A program made the position numbers and the translations under genes. A DNA stretch of 64,000 nt, from contig JAAYAY010000321.1 in assembly GCA_012719125.1 (NCBI GenBank), forward strand, positions 1 through 64,000, read 5' to 3'. The notes beneath the pieces were generated by a model that worked only from the letters and a program-made list of their open reading frames with translations, did not search any database and had not been told where the DNA came from. Source of the stretch: Planctomycetaceae bacterium. GTDB lineage: Bacteria > Planctomycetota > Planctomycetia > Pirellulales > Thermoguttaceae. Positions 11,701 to 19,547 of this stretch are shown piece after piece; position 1 is the first letter of the stretch; every line of letters begins with the position of its first letter.

Positions 11701-11829
11701 CTGATCGGCATGGGCCGGATCCGCCTGACGGAACTCCGTGTTGGGTACCGGAACATCCGCCTGAACCGCACAGGCCGAGAGGAGCAAGACCGAGAAGCAG
11801 CCCAAAAGTCGCCCTATTTGTGTTCCCAT
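8782..11829 (-). CDS. Secreted GH123-like / DUF4091 protein
   Basis: A 1015-residue exported protein. The leader has a lipobox-like LLLSACAVQA; Cys20 could be lipidated or the signal cut after VQA. Residues about 30-330 look like two carbohydrate-binding or jelly-roll modules, followed by an Ig-like segment. The C-terminal half is the DUF4091 domain of the GH123 relatives: LDMAFVYWFDEPDPKDY carries the acidic pair expected in the active site, then VWCPVSHNYDH, LRVWHWQAWQRNIVG and SIRWEMLREGVEDYEYLYML near the end. GH123 enzymes act on beta-N-acetylgalactosaminides; the substrate here is unknown. The gene starts the minus-strand run and is separated from the LRR gene by a palindromic repeat at 11922. 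Confidence 0.85.
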   Translation of the reverse strand: MGTQIGRLLGCFSVLLLSACAVQADVPVPNTEFRQADPAHADQPLAWRLSGGQGRWADQSVLEVTGKGTEASSNYWSCDGVAFEPAGLYRFEMKARRVDGGGGCAVSGPTFANRDHYQLASEWQTVGHVFRVPDGVKSGTLRVGQWSAEGSHHFDSVRVAPVLPVHTAVGSIVLGEGESIRDGRYRFRGTFSHEGSNYHRTLLRTTTGFNSNRWTFGTGNEVVYRFEVPGRKFKDGRISLNVNHYIRGACVAEVSVDGESWQAAASQGAVGSVEAALPEAMFPAGVVFLRLRGEGESSFQVDRVEFDAELDGEASDGTGKTVYAELDSSKGPLAVEQLLLRDASEGRQAGLQVTIRNQGDRSVRMKVMGTTEGLRSELGGAPVLRDTIVPGRTITTSLPLPSDRPGNRTLDLFVQSDDPVSMIQVTLGYTVPDYYRSDYGQRLGSVKDGATVWWCDAAHKVPRTRKLPENPAFEGFPVAKMATARNDCEAVQVVVRAEKDLKGLTASLSSLKQPDSGATIGTDKMQVLRTYYHFVDHPTDATGVRDYWPDALPPLDTPIDVEAGHNQPLWVLVHVPEDAKPGDYHATLALKAEGFSAKAPILLHVWDFTLPKQNHLKTAFGFSPGEVYRYHGLKTEEDKRKVVDLYLKSFGEHRISPYDPTPLDPIRVKFLPEADPPRAEVDFTAFDKAMERAVKQYGFNNFRLGIQGMGGGTFHARHDPSIEGFGEDTPQYQAMFASQVQQIEAHLREKGWLDMAFVYWFDEPDPKDYEFVANGMKRLEKYAPGLVRMITEQPSDQFDAHVNVWCPVSHNYDHAAAEARRAHGERFWWYVCCGPKAPYCTLFIDHPATELRVWHWQAWQRNIVGTLVWQSNYWTSSAAYPDQPQNPYEDPMGYVSGYSTPKGTKSFWGNGDGRFIYPPLAAATPSSTPVLEPPVSSIRWEMLREGVEDYEYLYMLRELLAKKGKDLPESKRKEFQQLLEVPEAITKDMTTFATDPRPIYQRRQAVATAIEELTR

Positions 11830-11921
11830 CCCGTCGCCCTTTCCTGTTGCGGGGACATTGCAGAATCAACCGATGCGCATCTGTTGTAGAGCGCAGGATC
11901 AGGCGAGTCAACGATTGGGCT

Positions 11922-11996
11922 GTTGGAGTCCAGGCTTTAGCCTGCTGTGGATGAGATACCGCACGTAATCCGGCAGGCTGAAGCCTGTACTCTAAC
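11922..11996. repeat. Palindromic repeat with 24-bp arms, family C, copy 1
   Basis: The left arm begins GTTGGAGTCCAGGCTTTAGC and the inverted right arm ends GTACTCTAAC; about 21 of 24 positions pair around a 27-nt spacer. It fills most of the gap between the LRR gene end (12002) and the GH123-like start (11829). One half recurs at 55250-55271. Confidence 0.75.
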
Positions 11997-12001
11997 AATC
12001 G

Positions 12002-12760
12002 TCACTCCGCGCCGGTCGCGCCGTCGCCCTCCCAGAACGGCCGGATGGACTGGACGCCGAACAACCGGCAGTCCGGTCTGGCCTTCTGAAAGGCTTCGAT
12101 GCTCTTTTGAGAGAGATGGCGGCACCCGAAGACGTTGCACGTCGTCAGGCGCGGCAACGTGGTCAGTCTCTCCAGGGCGCCGTCGCGAAGCGGTGTGGCA
12201 ACGAAACAGACGGTTTCGAGATTCTCGAGCGGTTCGAGGCGGTGCAATCCGCGTCCTGAGAGACGATTGTGGCTCAAATCGAGCCGCCGCAGAGAGACGA
12301 TCTCGCCCAACGCGCCCATGTCGTCGTCGCTCACCTCGGTGTAGGCAAGATCGAGATCCTCAAGGTGCTTGAGCCGCGCCAGATGCTTGAGGCCGGCGCC
12401 GGTGACGGGGTTCTGACTCAGGTTGAGAACCCGCAGGTCCTTGCAGTCGGCCAGCTCGGCCAGAAAATCGTCGGTCACTTTGGCGTCGATCAGGCGGATC
12501 TCGACGATCCGATCGTAGACGCCGATGGGTGTCGCCCGGTGGTCGCCGTCGCGATAGTAGGCGCCCAACGGCCGCATCCAGTCCGGCCCTGCCCGTTCCA
12601 CGCGGACGAGTCCGCCGCGCTGGTGGATCTGTCCGATCAACGCGCACTTCCGCCGATGTTCCTGCCAGGTCGGCGACGCCAGTACGGCCGCGACGGCAGC
12701 CACCGCGGGAATCAACACCAGGATCAGAACCAGCCAACGAAGAAGGGAGTTGTTTCTCAT
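12002..12760 (-). CDS. Membrane-anchored leucine-rich repeat protein
   Basis: The 252-residue protein starts with one hydrophobic helix (WLVLILVLIPAVAAVAAVL, about residues 9-28) that would anchor it, followed by at least four leucine-rich repeats, seen as DLRVLNLSQNPVTGAGLKHL, HLEDLDLAYTEVSDDDMGAL, SLRRLDLSHNRLSGRGLHRL and NLETVCFVATPLRDGALERL. Such repeats mediate protein-protein contacts; no catalytic domain is present. The start lies 3 bp after the rnhA stop region, so the two are probably co-transcribed. Planctomycetes encode many such short LRR proteins of unknown role. Confidence 0.8.
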   Translation of the reverse strand: MRNNSLLRWLVLILVLIPAVAAVAAVLASPTWQEHRRKCALIGQIHQRGGLVRVERAGPDWMRPLGAYYRDGDHRATPIGVYDRIVEIRLIDAKVTDDFLAELADCKDLRVLNLSQNPVTGAGLKHLARLKHLEDLDLAYTEVSDDDMGALGEIVSLRRLDLSHNRLSGRGLHRLEPLENLETVCFVATPLRDGALERLTTLPRLTTCNVFGCRHLSQKSIEAFQKARPDCRLFGVQSIRPFWEGDGATGAE

Positions 12761-12763
12761 GAT

Positions 12764-13228
12764 TCACAGATACCGCTGATAGGCCGCCACGGCCAGCGTG
12801 TCGCAACGCTCGTTTTCGGGGTGGCCCGAATGGCCGCGAACGTGGGTGAAGCGAACCTGGTGTTTGGCGAGCAGTTCGTCAAGACGTCGCCAGAGGTCCT
12901 CATTCTTGACCGGTTTCAAGGTCTTGCCTTCCTTGCGTCGCCAGCCGTTGGCCTTCCATTTGGGCATCCATTCCGAGATTCCCTTGCCGACGTAGGTGCT
13001 GTCGCTCACCAGTTCGACCCGCGCGGAGCGTTTCAGGGCCTCGAGTCCGCGAATGACGGCGATGAGCTCCATGCGGTTGTTGGTGGTTTCTCGTTCGCCG
13101 CCGGCCTGCTCGATTTCCTTGCCGGAAGCCGGATGGCGAAGCACGAACGCCCAGCCGCCCGGGCCCGGGTTTCCGCTGCACGCTCCATCGGTGAAAAGGA
13201 CGACTTCAGCGTCTGTCGGTTTCGTCAT
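12764..13228 (-). CDS. rnhA: Ribonuclease HI
   Basis: The 154-residue cytoplasmic enzyme cleaves RNA in RNA-DNA hybrids. All four catalytic carboxylates are visible: Asp in LFTDGACSGNPGPGG, Glu in TTNNRMELIAVI, Asp in LVSDSTYVGKGI, and Asp in NERCDTLAVAAY, together with HVRGHSGHPEN. The frame is open to 13309 but that extension is derived from a repeat; ATG 13228 gives the family N-terminus. The Shine-Dalgarno match is weak. It sits just upstream of the LRR gene in the same direction. Confidence 0.95.
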   Translation of the reverse strand: MTKPTDAEVVLFTDGACSGNPGPGGWAFVLRHPASGKEIEQAGGERETTNNRMELIAVIRGLEALKRSARVELVSDSTYVGKGISEWMPKWKANGWRRKEGKTLKPVKNEDLWRRLDELLAKHQVRFTHVRGHSGHPENERCDTLAVAAYQRYL

Positions 13229-13267
13229 GGTTGCGAAGAGGTGGGAGGGAAACGTTGTGTCAGAGGA

Positions 13268-13400
13268 ATGCTGGAATACTGGAATAGTGGACTGATGGAG
13301 TGATGTCACGTGCCGCCATCCCGGCAGTTCTCGTTTCTCAACATCATTCCGTTACCCCATCGTTCCGTCATTTCAGTCCCCCAATCTTCCATCATTCCCG
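13268..13400. repeat. Low-complexity inverted repeat of GGAATN-type units, family D, copy 1
   Basis: The region between rnhA and the sensor kinase holds short direct units such as GGAATACTGGAATAGTGG, with imperfect complementary units (ATTCCGT, GTTCCGTCATT) about 60-100 bp later, giving a loose hairpin. Similar ATTCCACTATTCCAACATTCC units occur at 63760-63802 in the opposite orientation. Confidence 0.5.
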
Positions 13401-13406
13401 CCGACC

Positions 13407-15227
13407 CTACCTGGCGTCGGCGGCGGGCGTGCGCCCGTTGGTGGTCTGCCCGTTGGAGTTGACGGGGCCGAGTCGTGCCCGGTCCAGTCGCGACGACTTG
13501 CTGAATTCATCGAAATCGGCGGTGAGCGGCGAGTCGAGAATCGGTTTCTGCTCGATCTGCCAGGGCAGACGCACGGTGAAGGTGCTGCCCGTGCCCAACT
13601 CGCTTTGCACGGTGACGTCGCCACCGAGCAGGTTGCAGAGTTCCCGGCAGATCGACAGTCCCAGACCGCTGCCGCCATACTCGCGGGTCATGGCGTCGCC
13701 GCCGGGCATGCTCGTCGTACCCTGGCGGAATTTCTCGAAAATGGCCTGCTGATCCTCCTCCGCGATTCCCACGCCCGTATCGATCACTTGAACGATCAGG
13801 CGGCCCTGGTCGTCTCGCCGGGCAACCACCTTGATGCGGCCCCCTTCGGGCGTGAATTTTATGGCGTTGGAGAGAAGGTTGTTGAGAATCTGCTGGACCC
13901 GGCCCTGGTCCTGGTGCATGGGCGGCAGGTCGGGCTGGATCTCCTCGATCAAATCAATGTTCTTCTTCTCCGACAAGGGCCGGGCCATGTCGCACTGGGC
14001 GCCGATCACGCGGCGCACGTCGAAGTCCGTAAGCCGCAACTCCATCTTGCCGCTCTCGATCTTGGCCAGATCGAGCACGTTGTTGATCATCTCCAGCAGA
14101 AGCCGGCCCGATTTCTGGATGTTCTGAACGTAACGCTTCTGCTTGGCGTCCAGGGCATCGATCGACCCGAGCACGTCGCTGAACCCGAGGATGCTGTTGA
14201 GCGGGGTGCGCAGCTCGTGGCTCATGGTCGCCATGAAATCGCTCTTGATCCGGTTGGTCTCGTAGAGTTGCATGTTGAGCTTGGCCAGTTCGTCGACCTT
14301 GACGTCGAGATTGACGTTGGCGTTGCGCAGTTCGTCGTGGGCGTCGACCAGGTGGCGGAGCATGCGGTTGAAGGCGACGGCCAGGGCCTCGAACTCGTCG
14401 CCCGTGTGGATGTCGGCCCGCATGTTGATATCGCCGTGGGCAATCGAGTCGCTCACGTCTCTCAGGTGCTGCACGGGCCGGACGACGACGTAGCGGATGA
14501 CGATATAGAAGGCGACCATCGCCATGAAGGCCGTAACAATCGCAGCAGCCAGTAGCCAACTCCAGGCGCGGTTGAAGGCATCCCGAAGGTTCTCGTTCGG
14601 CAGCGAAATCTTGGCGACGGCCATCAGATCGCCCGCCGCAAGCGGGTTGCTGGAAGCGCCCGTCGGTCCGGGAAGCGCAATTCCAAGTGCACTACCCGGC
14701 GGCAACTCGTTGTGGCATGGCTTACAACTCTGTTTTGCGTAGATCGGTTCGTAGTAGTAATACCGGTCGCTGCCGGGCGAAGATACTTCCACAAAGGAGG
14801 GCACTTCTTCTTCGGCTCCATTCCCCGCGCGGGACCGCATGAACCGAGCGATTACTTCAGCTTCAAACTGGTTCGCCGGGCGACCTCGGCCGGAAACCGG
14901 GTATTGAGGAGAATCAGGGTTATAGAGAAAGGTTGCTTCAATGTCCTTATCGACGAGTTTCTTGGCAAAATCCTCCATGAGTCCTTCAACGATTGGCAAG
15001 AAGTCATCGGCCGTTTCAAGCCCTTCCCAGTGAACCTTCAACATAAGCTGGTCCACCAACCCATCCGCCATGACAGGACGCTGCTCTTTCACCGCCTTCT
15101 CGGTCACCTGCCAGTAGAGTCCGAGACTGAACGCCATCACCACCAGCAGGAAGATGCCGAACAGGAAGAGGCATTTGATTTCGAGGCTCGTCGAACCGAC
15201 GGCGCGGCTGATTCGTCGATTGGCCAT
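13407..15227 (-). CDS. Sensor histidine kinase with c-type heme sensor domain
   Basis: A 606-residue inner-membrane kinase. TM1 is at about 17-38 and TM2 at about 218-242. The periplasmic sensor domain between them resembles DUF3365 (Tll0287-like) and contains C168-K-P-C171-H172, a c-type heme attachment motif, after a Tyr-rich YYYYEPIY strand. Then follow a HAMP linker (RPVQHLRDVSDSIAHGDINM), a HisKA domain with MSHELRTPLNSILGFSD, and an HATPase domain with NLLSNAIKF, DTGVGIAEED and GGSGLGLSICREL. A Pro/Ser-rich tail ends the protein. A redox or gas signal is inferred from the heme site. No response regulator lies next to it, so its partner must be encoded elsewhere. Confidence 0.92.
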   Translation of the reverse strand: MANRRISRAVGSTSLEIKCLFLFGIFLLVVMAFSLGLYWQVTEKAVKEQRPVMADGLVDQLMLKVHWEGLETADDFLPIVEGLMEDFAKKLVDKDIEATFLYNPDSPQYPVSGRGRPANQFEAEVIARFMRSRAGNGAEEEVPSFVEVSSPGSDRYYYYEPIYAKQSCKPCHNELPPGSALGIALPGPTGASSNPLAAGDLMAVAKISLPNENLRDAFNRAWSWLLAAAIVTAFMAMVAFYIVIRYVVVRPVQHLRDVSDSIAHGDINMRADIHTGDEFEALAVAFNRMLRHLVDAHDELRNANVNLDVKVDELAKLNMQLYETNRIKSDFMATMSHELRTPLNSILGFSDVLGSIDALDAKQKRYVQNIQKSGRLLLEMINNVLDLAKIESGKMELRLTDFDVRRVIGAQCDMARPLSEKKNIDLIEEIQPDLPPMHQDQGRVQQILNNLLSNAIKFTPEGGRIKVVARRDDQGRLIVQVIDTGVGIAEEDQQAIFEKFRQGTTSMPGGDAMTREYGGSGLGLSICRELCNLLGGDVTVQSELGTGSTFTVRLPWQIEQKPILDSPLTADFDEFSKSSRLDRARLGPVNSNGQTTNGRTPAADAR

Positions 15228-15321
15228 TTCCGCTCGTTCTTGGGGCTCCCAGTTGCTCTAACCCCTTCATTCTACGGAAATTGCGACGGCACGCCAGAGC
15301 GAAAAGCAACAGCCGCACTGC

Positions 15322-15368
15322 AGGACAGAATTGCATCCTGTCTCGACAGGTTACAAACCTGTCCTACG
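15322..15368. repeat. Palindromic repeat, family E, copy 1
   Basis: A nested palindrome: an inner AGGACAGAATTGCATCCTGT and an outer pairing to ACAAACCTGTCCTACG. It lies between the kinase start (15227) and the end of the ceramidase-like gene (15387). A close copy is at 40356-40403. Confidence 0.75.
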
Positions 15369-15386
15369 GCGGCTATTCTCGCGATC

Positions 15387-16853
15387 TCACTCTGAACTGG
15401 CCGATTCCCGCAACAGTCGCAGCGCCGCCTCCACCAGCATCTCGCCCGAACCGGGCACGACCATCGAGTTGGTGACCTCGTAGCTGCCGCCCGCGTGAGC
15501 GGCTCGGGTGGGAATGTAAATCGTCTCCACGCAGTTCGACAGTTCGATCACCATCGTCGTTCGGTAGGGCGAGCCTTGCTTGACGGCCAGGCCCAACTCG
15601 ACGAATATCTCGCCCGGCACAAAGACCAGCGCCAGGTCCTTTCCCAGGGTGATCGTCATCACTTCGACCGGCAGCGAAGCTCCAAGGCCGCTCCAATGGC
15701 GGCTCAGGCCCAGGCCGATATATTCACCTGCCGGATGGGGCGTCTTGTTGCGAAGCCGGTCGAGAACCGCCGCCTTGTAGGCCCGAACCAACTCGAAGAA
15801 ATCGGTCTTTTCGCCGGCCTTCGCTCGCGGCATCAATTCCTGGGCTCGCTCCAACTCCTCGCCGGTCACCTCCTGGAGCGGCAAATCGACCGTGACGAAG
15901 CGGACCTGGAGCGAAGGCGCCTCCACGTCTTCGAGTTTCGACAGTGCCGGCCGAATCGTCTCCGCCAGCGAGTTGCCGATGAAATCGGTCTTGTTGCGTT
16001 CCGTCTTGGTCGGATCGCTATGGTTGATGTCTCCGCAGGCGCCGTTGCCGAAGACGGAAACGACGTCCTCGCCCAGTTCCTCCTTCATCCCTTTCGCGAT
16101 GAAGGCCGGGTAGTCGGCGCTCCACAGCAGGCCGCCCACCGTATCGCAATGGAGAGCGAAGTTGCTGAGCACGGCCAGCGGCTTCCGATCGCCGGCCGAT
16201 TGGATGAGCGCCAGGGCGATCTGCGGATCGATGGGACCGGCGGACCGCACCACCTCGGGATTGTCGAGCCGCTGCCAGGTGCGGACGCTGCCGTCCTTCA
16301 TGACGAAGCGCCGGTTGAAGGAGACCGGCGTCTGCTGCTCGGCCGACCCGGTCTTGACGACGACCGGCTGCACGGCCTCGTTGGCCTTGACGATCGCGGC
16401 AACCAATCCGTCGACCAGCTTGGCGGCATACGGCGCCGGCCCTTCCGCAGGAGACTTGGCGTCCAGGTACCCGTACAGATCCCGGTAGTAGTCGGGCGCC
16501 GTGTGCGAGTGGGTCGCCGAAACGGCGATATGCTCGGCCGGAATGCCCGTCTCGGCCGAGGCCCGCCGTCGCACCTCGATGCACAGATCTCGCGAGATGC
16601 CGATCAGGTCGCCTGCGACCCAGGCCGCCTTGCAGTCACCGCCATCGAAAACAACGGCCTTGGCCTTGAGCGGATCGATCGCCCCCGTGGCCAGCCGTTC
16701 GTGATAATATCCCGCCATGGGAAAGCCTTCGGGCGGAGTGATGTCGGTTTCGGCGACGCCGATCCGCAAGGTCTCGGCAGCCAGGCCGGGCTCCGCCAGC
16801 ACGAACCCCAGTGACACGATGAGCACAGAAAAGATAGCGATCAGACGGTGCAT
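15387..16853 (-). CDS. Secreted neutral/alkaline ceramidase-like protein
   Basis: The 488-residue protein has a Sec signal peptide (LIAIFSVLIVSLGFVLA, cut near AEPGLAAE). The mature part opens with IGVAETDITPPEGFPMAGYY, the typical start of neutral ceramidase-like proteins, and has the metal-binding type motif VSATHSHTAPDYY and FGNGACGDINH. Family members hydrolyse N-acyl sphingosines or are uncharacterised; the substrate here is not known. ATG 16853 was chosen because AAGGA lies upstream and the leader starts there; the open frame to 16955 is not supported. The next gene upstream on the same strand is the sialidase-like gene, 28 bp away, so they may form an operon. Confidence 0.85.
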   Translation of the reverse strand: MHRLIAIFSVLIVSLGFVLAEPGLAAETLRIGVAETDITPPEGFPMAGYYHERLATGAIDPLKAKAVVFDGGDCKAAWVAGDLIGISRDLCIEVRRRASAETGIPAEHIAVSATHSHTAPDYYRDLYGYLDAKSPAEGPAPYAAKLVDGLVAAIVKANEAVQPVVVKTGSAEQQTPVSFNRRFVMKDGSVRTWQRLDNPEVVRSAGPIDPQIALALIQSAGDRKPLAVLSNFALHCDTVGGLLWSADYPAFIAKGMKEELGEDVVSVFGNGACGDINHSDPTKTERNKTDFIGNSLAETIRPALSKLEDVEAPSLQVRFVTVDLPLQEVTGEELERAQELMPRAKAGEKTDFFELVRAYKAAVLDRLRNKTPHPAGEYIGLGLSRHWSGLGASLPVEVMTITLGKDLALVFVPGEIFVELGLAVKQGSPYRTTMVIELSNCVETIYIPTRAAHAGGSYEVTNSMVVPGSGEMLVEAALRLLRESASSE

Positions 16854-16881
16854 GGTATGTTCCTTGTGAGTAATGCGACGT

Positions 16882-18672
16882 TCAGTTGCCCGCCTGGTAG
16901 TTGCCCACGGCCTCCGAGGTACGGAGATAGCGATCGTAAACTCGCACCCGATCAAGCCGACCCTTCAGCGCCGGGGCCACCCGCAACGTGTCCGAACCGT
17001 TCACGCCGCCCAGTTCCGGGCTGAACCGTCCCCAACCGTAGATGCTGGTTTCGGCGCCGTCGCAGAGCACGCCGTCGACCACGAAACTGATCACCTTCGG
17101 CCCGCCGTCGACGATGGCCGCCACATGGTGCCGCCGGCCAGCCTGGAGAATCCCGCGGTCGCACTCCCAGGAGGCCGAATGCTCGCCGTCGCTCACTGCC
17201 GTCCGAAGCGTACCGTTCCCAGTGGTCGACACCACGAGCCCCTTGCCCGACGCGTCGCGGCTGTCCATCACGATCTGGTCGGCCGTCAACTCGTTCAACG
17301 TGATCCAGAAATCGACCGAGAACCCGCCGCCTTCGGCCAGGTTCGGCAGACGCGGCATGGCGACTTCGGCTTTCTTCAGTTGTTCAGGCCCCAGGTCCAG
17401 AACGAGGCCGCTGCTCGCCACGGCCTTTACCTCGCCCTGGCTCCAGAGGCCTTCAAGAAGCGTAGGATCAATCGGATGCACGCGAGCCAGAGTCTTCTGC
17501 GTTTCAGTGATCCAATACTTCCCGTCCTGCTCAATCAGGTCCGGATAGCTCATTCCGCCGCCCGGGCCGGGCGTACCTGTCTTCGGGTCAAACAGGCAGT
17601 TCTTCGGATCGGTGTCGTAGAGCACGATCTCCGGCTGCGACCAGTGGATGAAGCCGTCCTTCTCGATCCCGCCGCTGAGCCAGGCCGGATTTCGGCCCCG
17701 GTACGGATTCTCGTGGGCCCCGTGGTGATGGAACCAAAACAGGTACTTCCCACTGGCCGTCTTCCAGACCTTGGGGCAGGCCCGGGAGTTTCTGAATTTC
17801 CGCCCGCCGGGGGTGTAAGTGGCGTACTCGGGCATCGTCCAGGTGTGGGCGCCGTCGCGGCTGTAGGCGTGGCACGGATGGTTGCCCGCCGTGCGATACA
17901 TGCAGTAGATCGATCCGTCGTTCATGACCACGATGTTCTGCTCGGCCTGCACGTCGCCGAACTCCGGATTCTTGAGCCCCACGTCGCCGTCGGGAAGTAA
18001 CTGCCACTCGATCTTGTTCGGGTCGGGTTCGGTGAGAAGGTTGTCGGACCGATAGAACCAGCCTTCCGAGCGTTCGATCACATACTGGCCGCACTTGCTG
18101 AAGGCGAAGAACATCGTGTCGCCGGAAGTGACCGGTTTGCCGATGCCCCAGAAGATCTGCACCTGGCCGCCAAAGGTGTTGGTGCGGTCGACGGCGGTCA
18201 TCCGCATCGGCAGACGATAGCGCTGCTTCGACCAGGACCGCCCGTTGTCGTCCGAGTACTTGTAGACGAACCATCCGACGCAATCGCTGCGGGCGGGGCA
18301 CTTGAAGCTGTCGCCGTTGTAATCGTAGAAGGCATACACCCGGCCCGTGTGAGCCACCACCGGGAGCGAATAGACCGACGGCGGACCGTCCACCGGCTCC
18401 AACTCCACGAGTTGCGACCAGGTGCGTCCCTGGTCCGAGCTGATGGTCGAGACCACGTGCGAGTTGGCGGCCCCTTCGTGTCCCCCGGCCGTCGTCAGCA
18501 GGCAGAGCCAGTTGCCGTCCCGGGTAATCACCACGTAGGGCTGATCGCAATAGCCTTCGTCGGGAATCACGTATCCCGTGGTGATATCGCGCATATCCTC
18601 GGCGATTGCCGAATCGGCGGCGAACGGCAGGATCAGTGCGGCAAGGGCAACGAGACGGCAAATTCGGAGCAT
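16882..18672 (-). CDS. Secreted sialidase-like beta-propeller with LamG-like tail
   Basis: The 596-residue protein begins with a Sec leader (ALAALILPFAADSAIA). Residues about 30-430 form a BNR/sialidase-type six-bladed propeller with Asp-boxes SSDQGRTW (about 78-85), SDDNGRSW and SRDGAHTW. From about 435 onward it is a concanavalin/LamG-like domain (GGGFSVDFWITLNE to GRLDRVRVYDRYLR). Classical sialidases have an Arg triad that I cannot place with confidence, so the activity may differ. It is divergent from the RimK cassette and upstream of the ceramidase-like gene. Confidence 0.82.
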   Translation of the reverse strand: MLRICRLVALAALILPFAADSAIAEDMRDITTGYVIPDEGYCDQPYVVITRDGNWLCLLTTAGGHEGAANSHVVSTISSDQGRTWSQLVELEPVDGPPSVYSLPVVAHTGRVYAFYDYNGDSFKCPARSDCVGWFVYKYSDDNGRSWSKQRYRLPMRMTAVDRTNTFGGQVQIFWGIGKPVTSGDTMFFAFSKCGQYVIERSEGWFYRSDNLLTEPDPNKIEWQLLPDGDVGLKNPEFGDVQAEQNIVVMNDGSIYCMYRTAGNHPCHAYSRDGAHTWTMPEYATYTPGGRKFRNSRACPKVWKTASGKYLFWFHHHGAHENPYRGRNPAWLSGGIEKDGFIHWSQPEIVLYDTDPKNCLFDPKTGTPGPGGGMSYPDLIEQDGKYWITETQKTLARVHPIDPTLLEGLWSQGEVKAVASSGLVLDLGPEQLKKAEVAMPRLPNLAEGGGFSVDFWITLNELTADQIVMDSRDASGKGLVVSTTGNGTLRTAVSDGEHSASWECDRGILQAGRRHHVAAIVDGGPKVISFVVDGVLCDGAETSIYGWGRFSPELGGVNGSDTLRVAPALKGRLDRVRVYDRYLRTSEAVGNYQAGN

Positions 18673-19013
18673 AGCCTGTCCTTCCTCATGGAGCGTGTGA
18701 GGTTTCGCACTCTCATCGACCGTCCAACCCCATTTGTGCGTCTAACTGGTAGATTTTTTTCATCCGCCTGCCTGAGGTCAACATTCCGGAGCCACCGTGA
18801 GTGTAGTGTTGCGATGCGGAGGACGCAACCAATTGTGAGGATTCGGTGGCTTGTTCACCTTTGGGGACTGCTGGGTCTCGGCAGGGAAATCCGCTATTAT
18901 GAGGACCGGGGCACGGTCTCTTGGTTTCGAAGTGATATTCCGCTTCGAGGAGCCGTGCGGCGCCCGGCACCTACTGTTTCGACGGATCGTTGCCCAGGCG
19001 GAGTGTCCAGGCC
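18673..19013. other. Divergent intergenic region
   Basis: A 341-bp gap between two divergently transcribed units. It must hold a promoter for each, and a TATTAT hexamer near 18894 could be a -10 box for the RimK cassette, but no good -35 element is placed at 16-18 nt. No short gene is supported here. Confidence 0.5.
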
Positions 19014-19547
19014 ATGCCGGCGAAGAAAAGCAGCAAACTCCCCGTCATCGGTTGGCGCGAATGGGTCGCCTTTCCGCAACTTGGAGTGGGCCCGATCAAG
19101 GCCAAGATCGACACCGGGGCGAGATCGTCGAGCCTCCACGCCTTCGACATGGTGACGACGGTACGGGACGGCAAGACCTACATCCGCTTCCAGGTGCACC
19201 CGATCCAGCGGAGCCGGGCAGGCGTGGTGGAGGTGGAGGCCGAGGTCCTGGAGTATCGCCGCGTTCGCAGTTCCAGCGGCCAGGCGGCCCGCCGGCCGGT
19301 GATCGTCACCGTGATGGAAGTGCTGGGTGAATCCTGGCCGATCGAGTTGACCTTGGCGAACCGAGACCAGATGGGATTTCGCGTTCTGCTCGGGCGCGAG
19401 GCGTTTCGTGGCCGGCTGCTGGTCGACGCGGGCAGGTCCTACTACGGCGGGAGACTGAAAGGCAAGAAGCGGAGAGAACTCCCGGCTTCACCCGACGGAG
19501 ACAAGAAAATACCTGGGAGCAAACGATCAGGAAAGGCCGGAACATGA
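19014..19547 (+). CDS. Retropepsin-like zinc/aspartic protease of the RimK cassette
   Basis: The 177-residue protein matches the family often called ATP-dependent zinc protease or RimB (DUF785, retropepsin-like). Asp33-Thr34-Gly35 in IKAKIDTGARSSSLHA is the aspartic-protease motif, and FRVLLGREAFRGRLLVDAGRSY is the typical second conserved part. Single-domain retropepsins act as homodimers. Family members next to rimK are thought to remove or limit poly-glutamate tails on ribosomal protein S6. ATG 19014 has GGCGGAG upstream and starts the conserved region; 18990 is an alternative. Its stop overlaps the rimK start by 4 nt (ATGA). Confidence 0.85.
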   Translation: MPAKKSSKLPVIGWREWVAFPQLGVGPIKAKIDTGARSSSLHAFDMVTTVRDGKTYIRFQVHPIQRSRAGVVEVEAEVLEYRRVRSSSGQAARRPVIVTVMEVLGESWPIELTLANRDQMGFRVLLGREAFRGRLLVDAGRSYYGGRLKGKKRRELPASPDGDKKIPGSKRSGKAGT

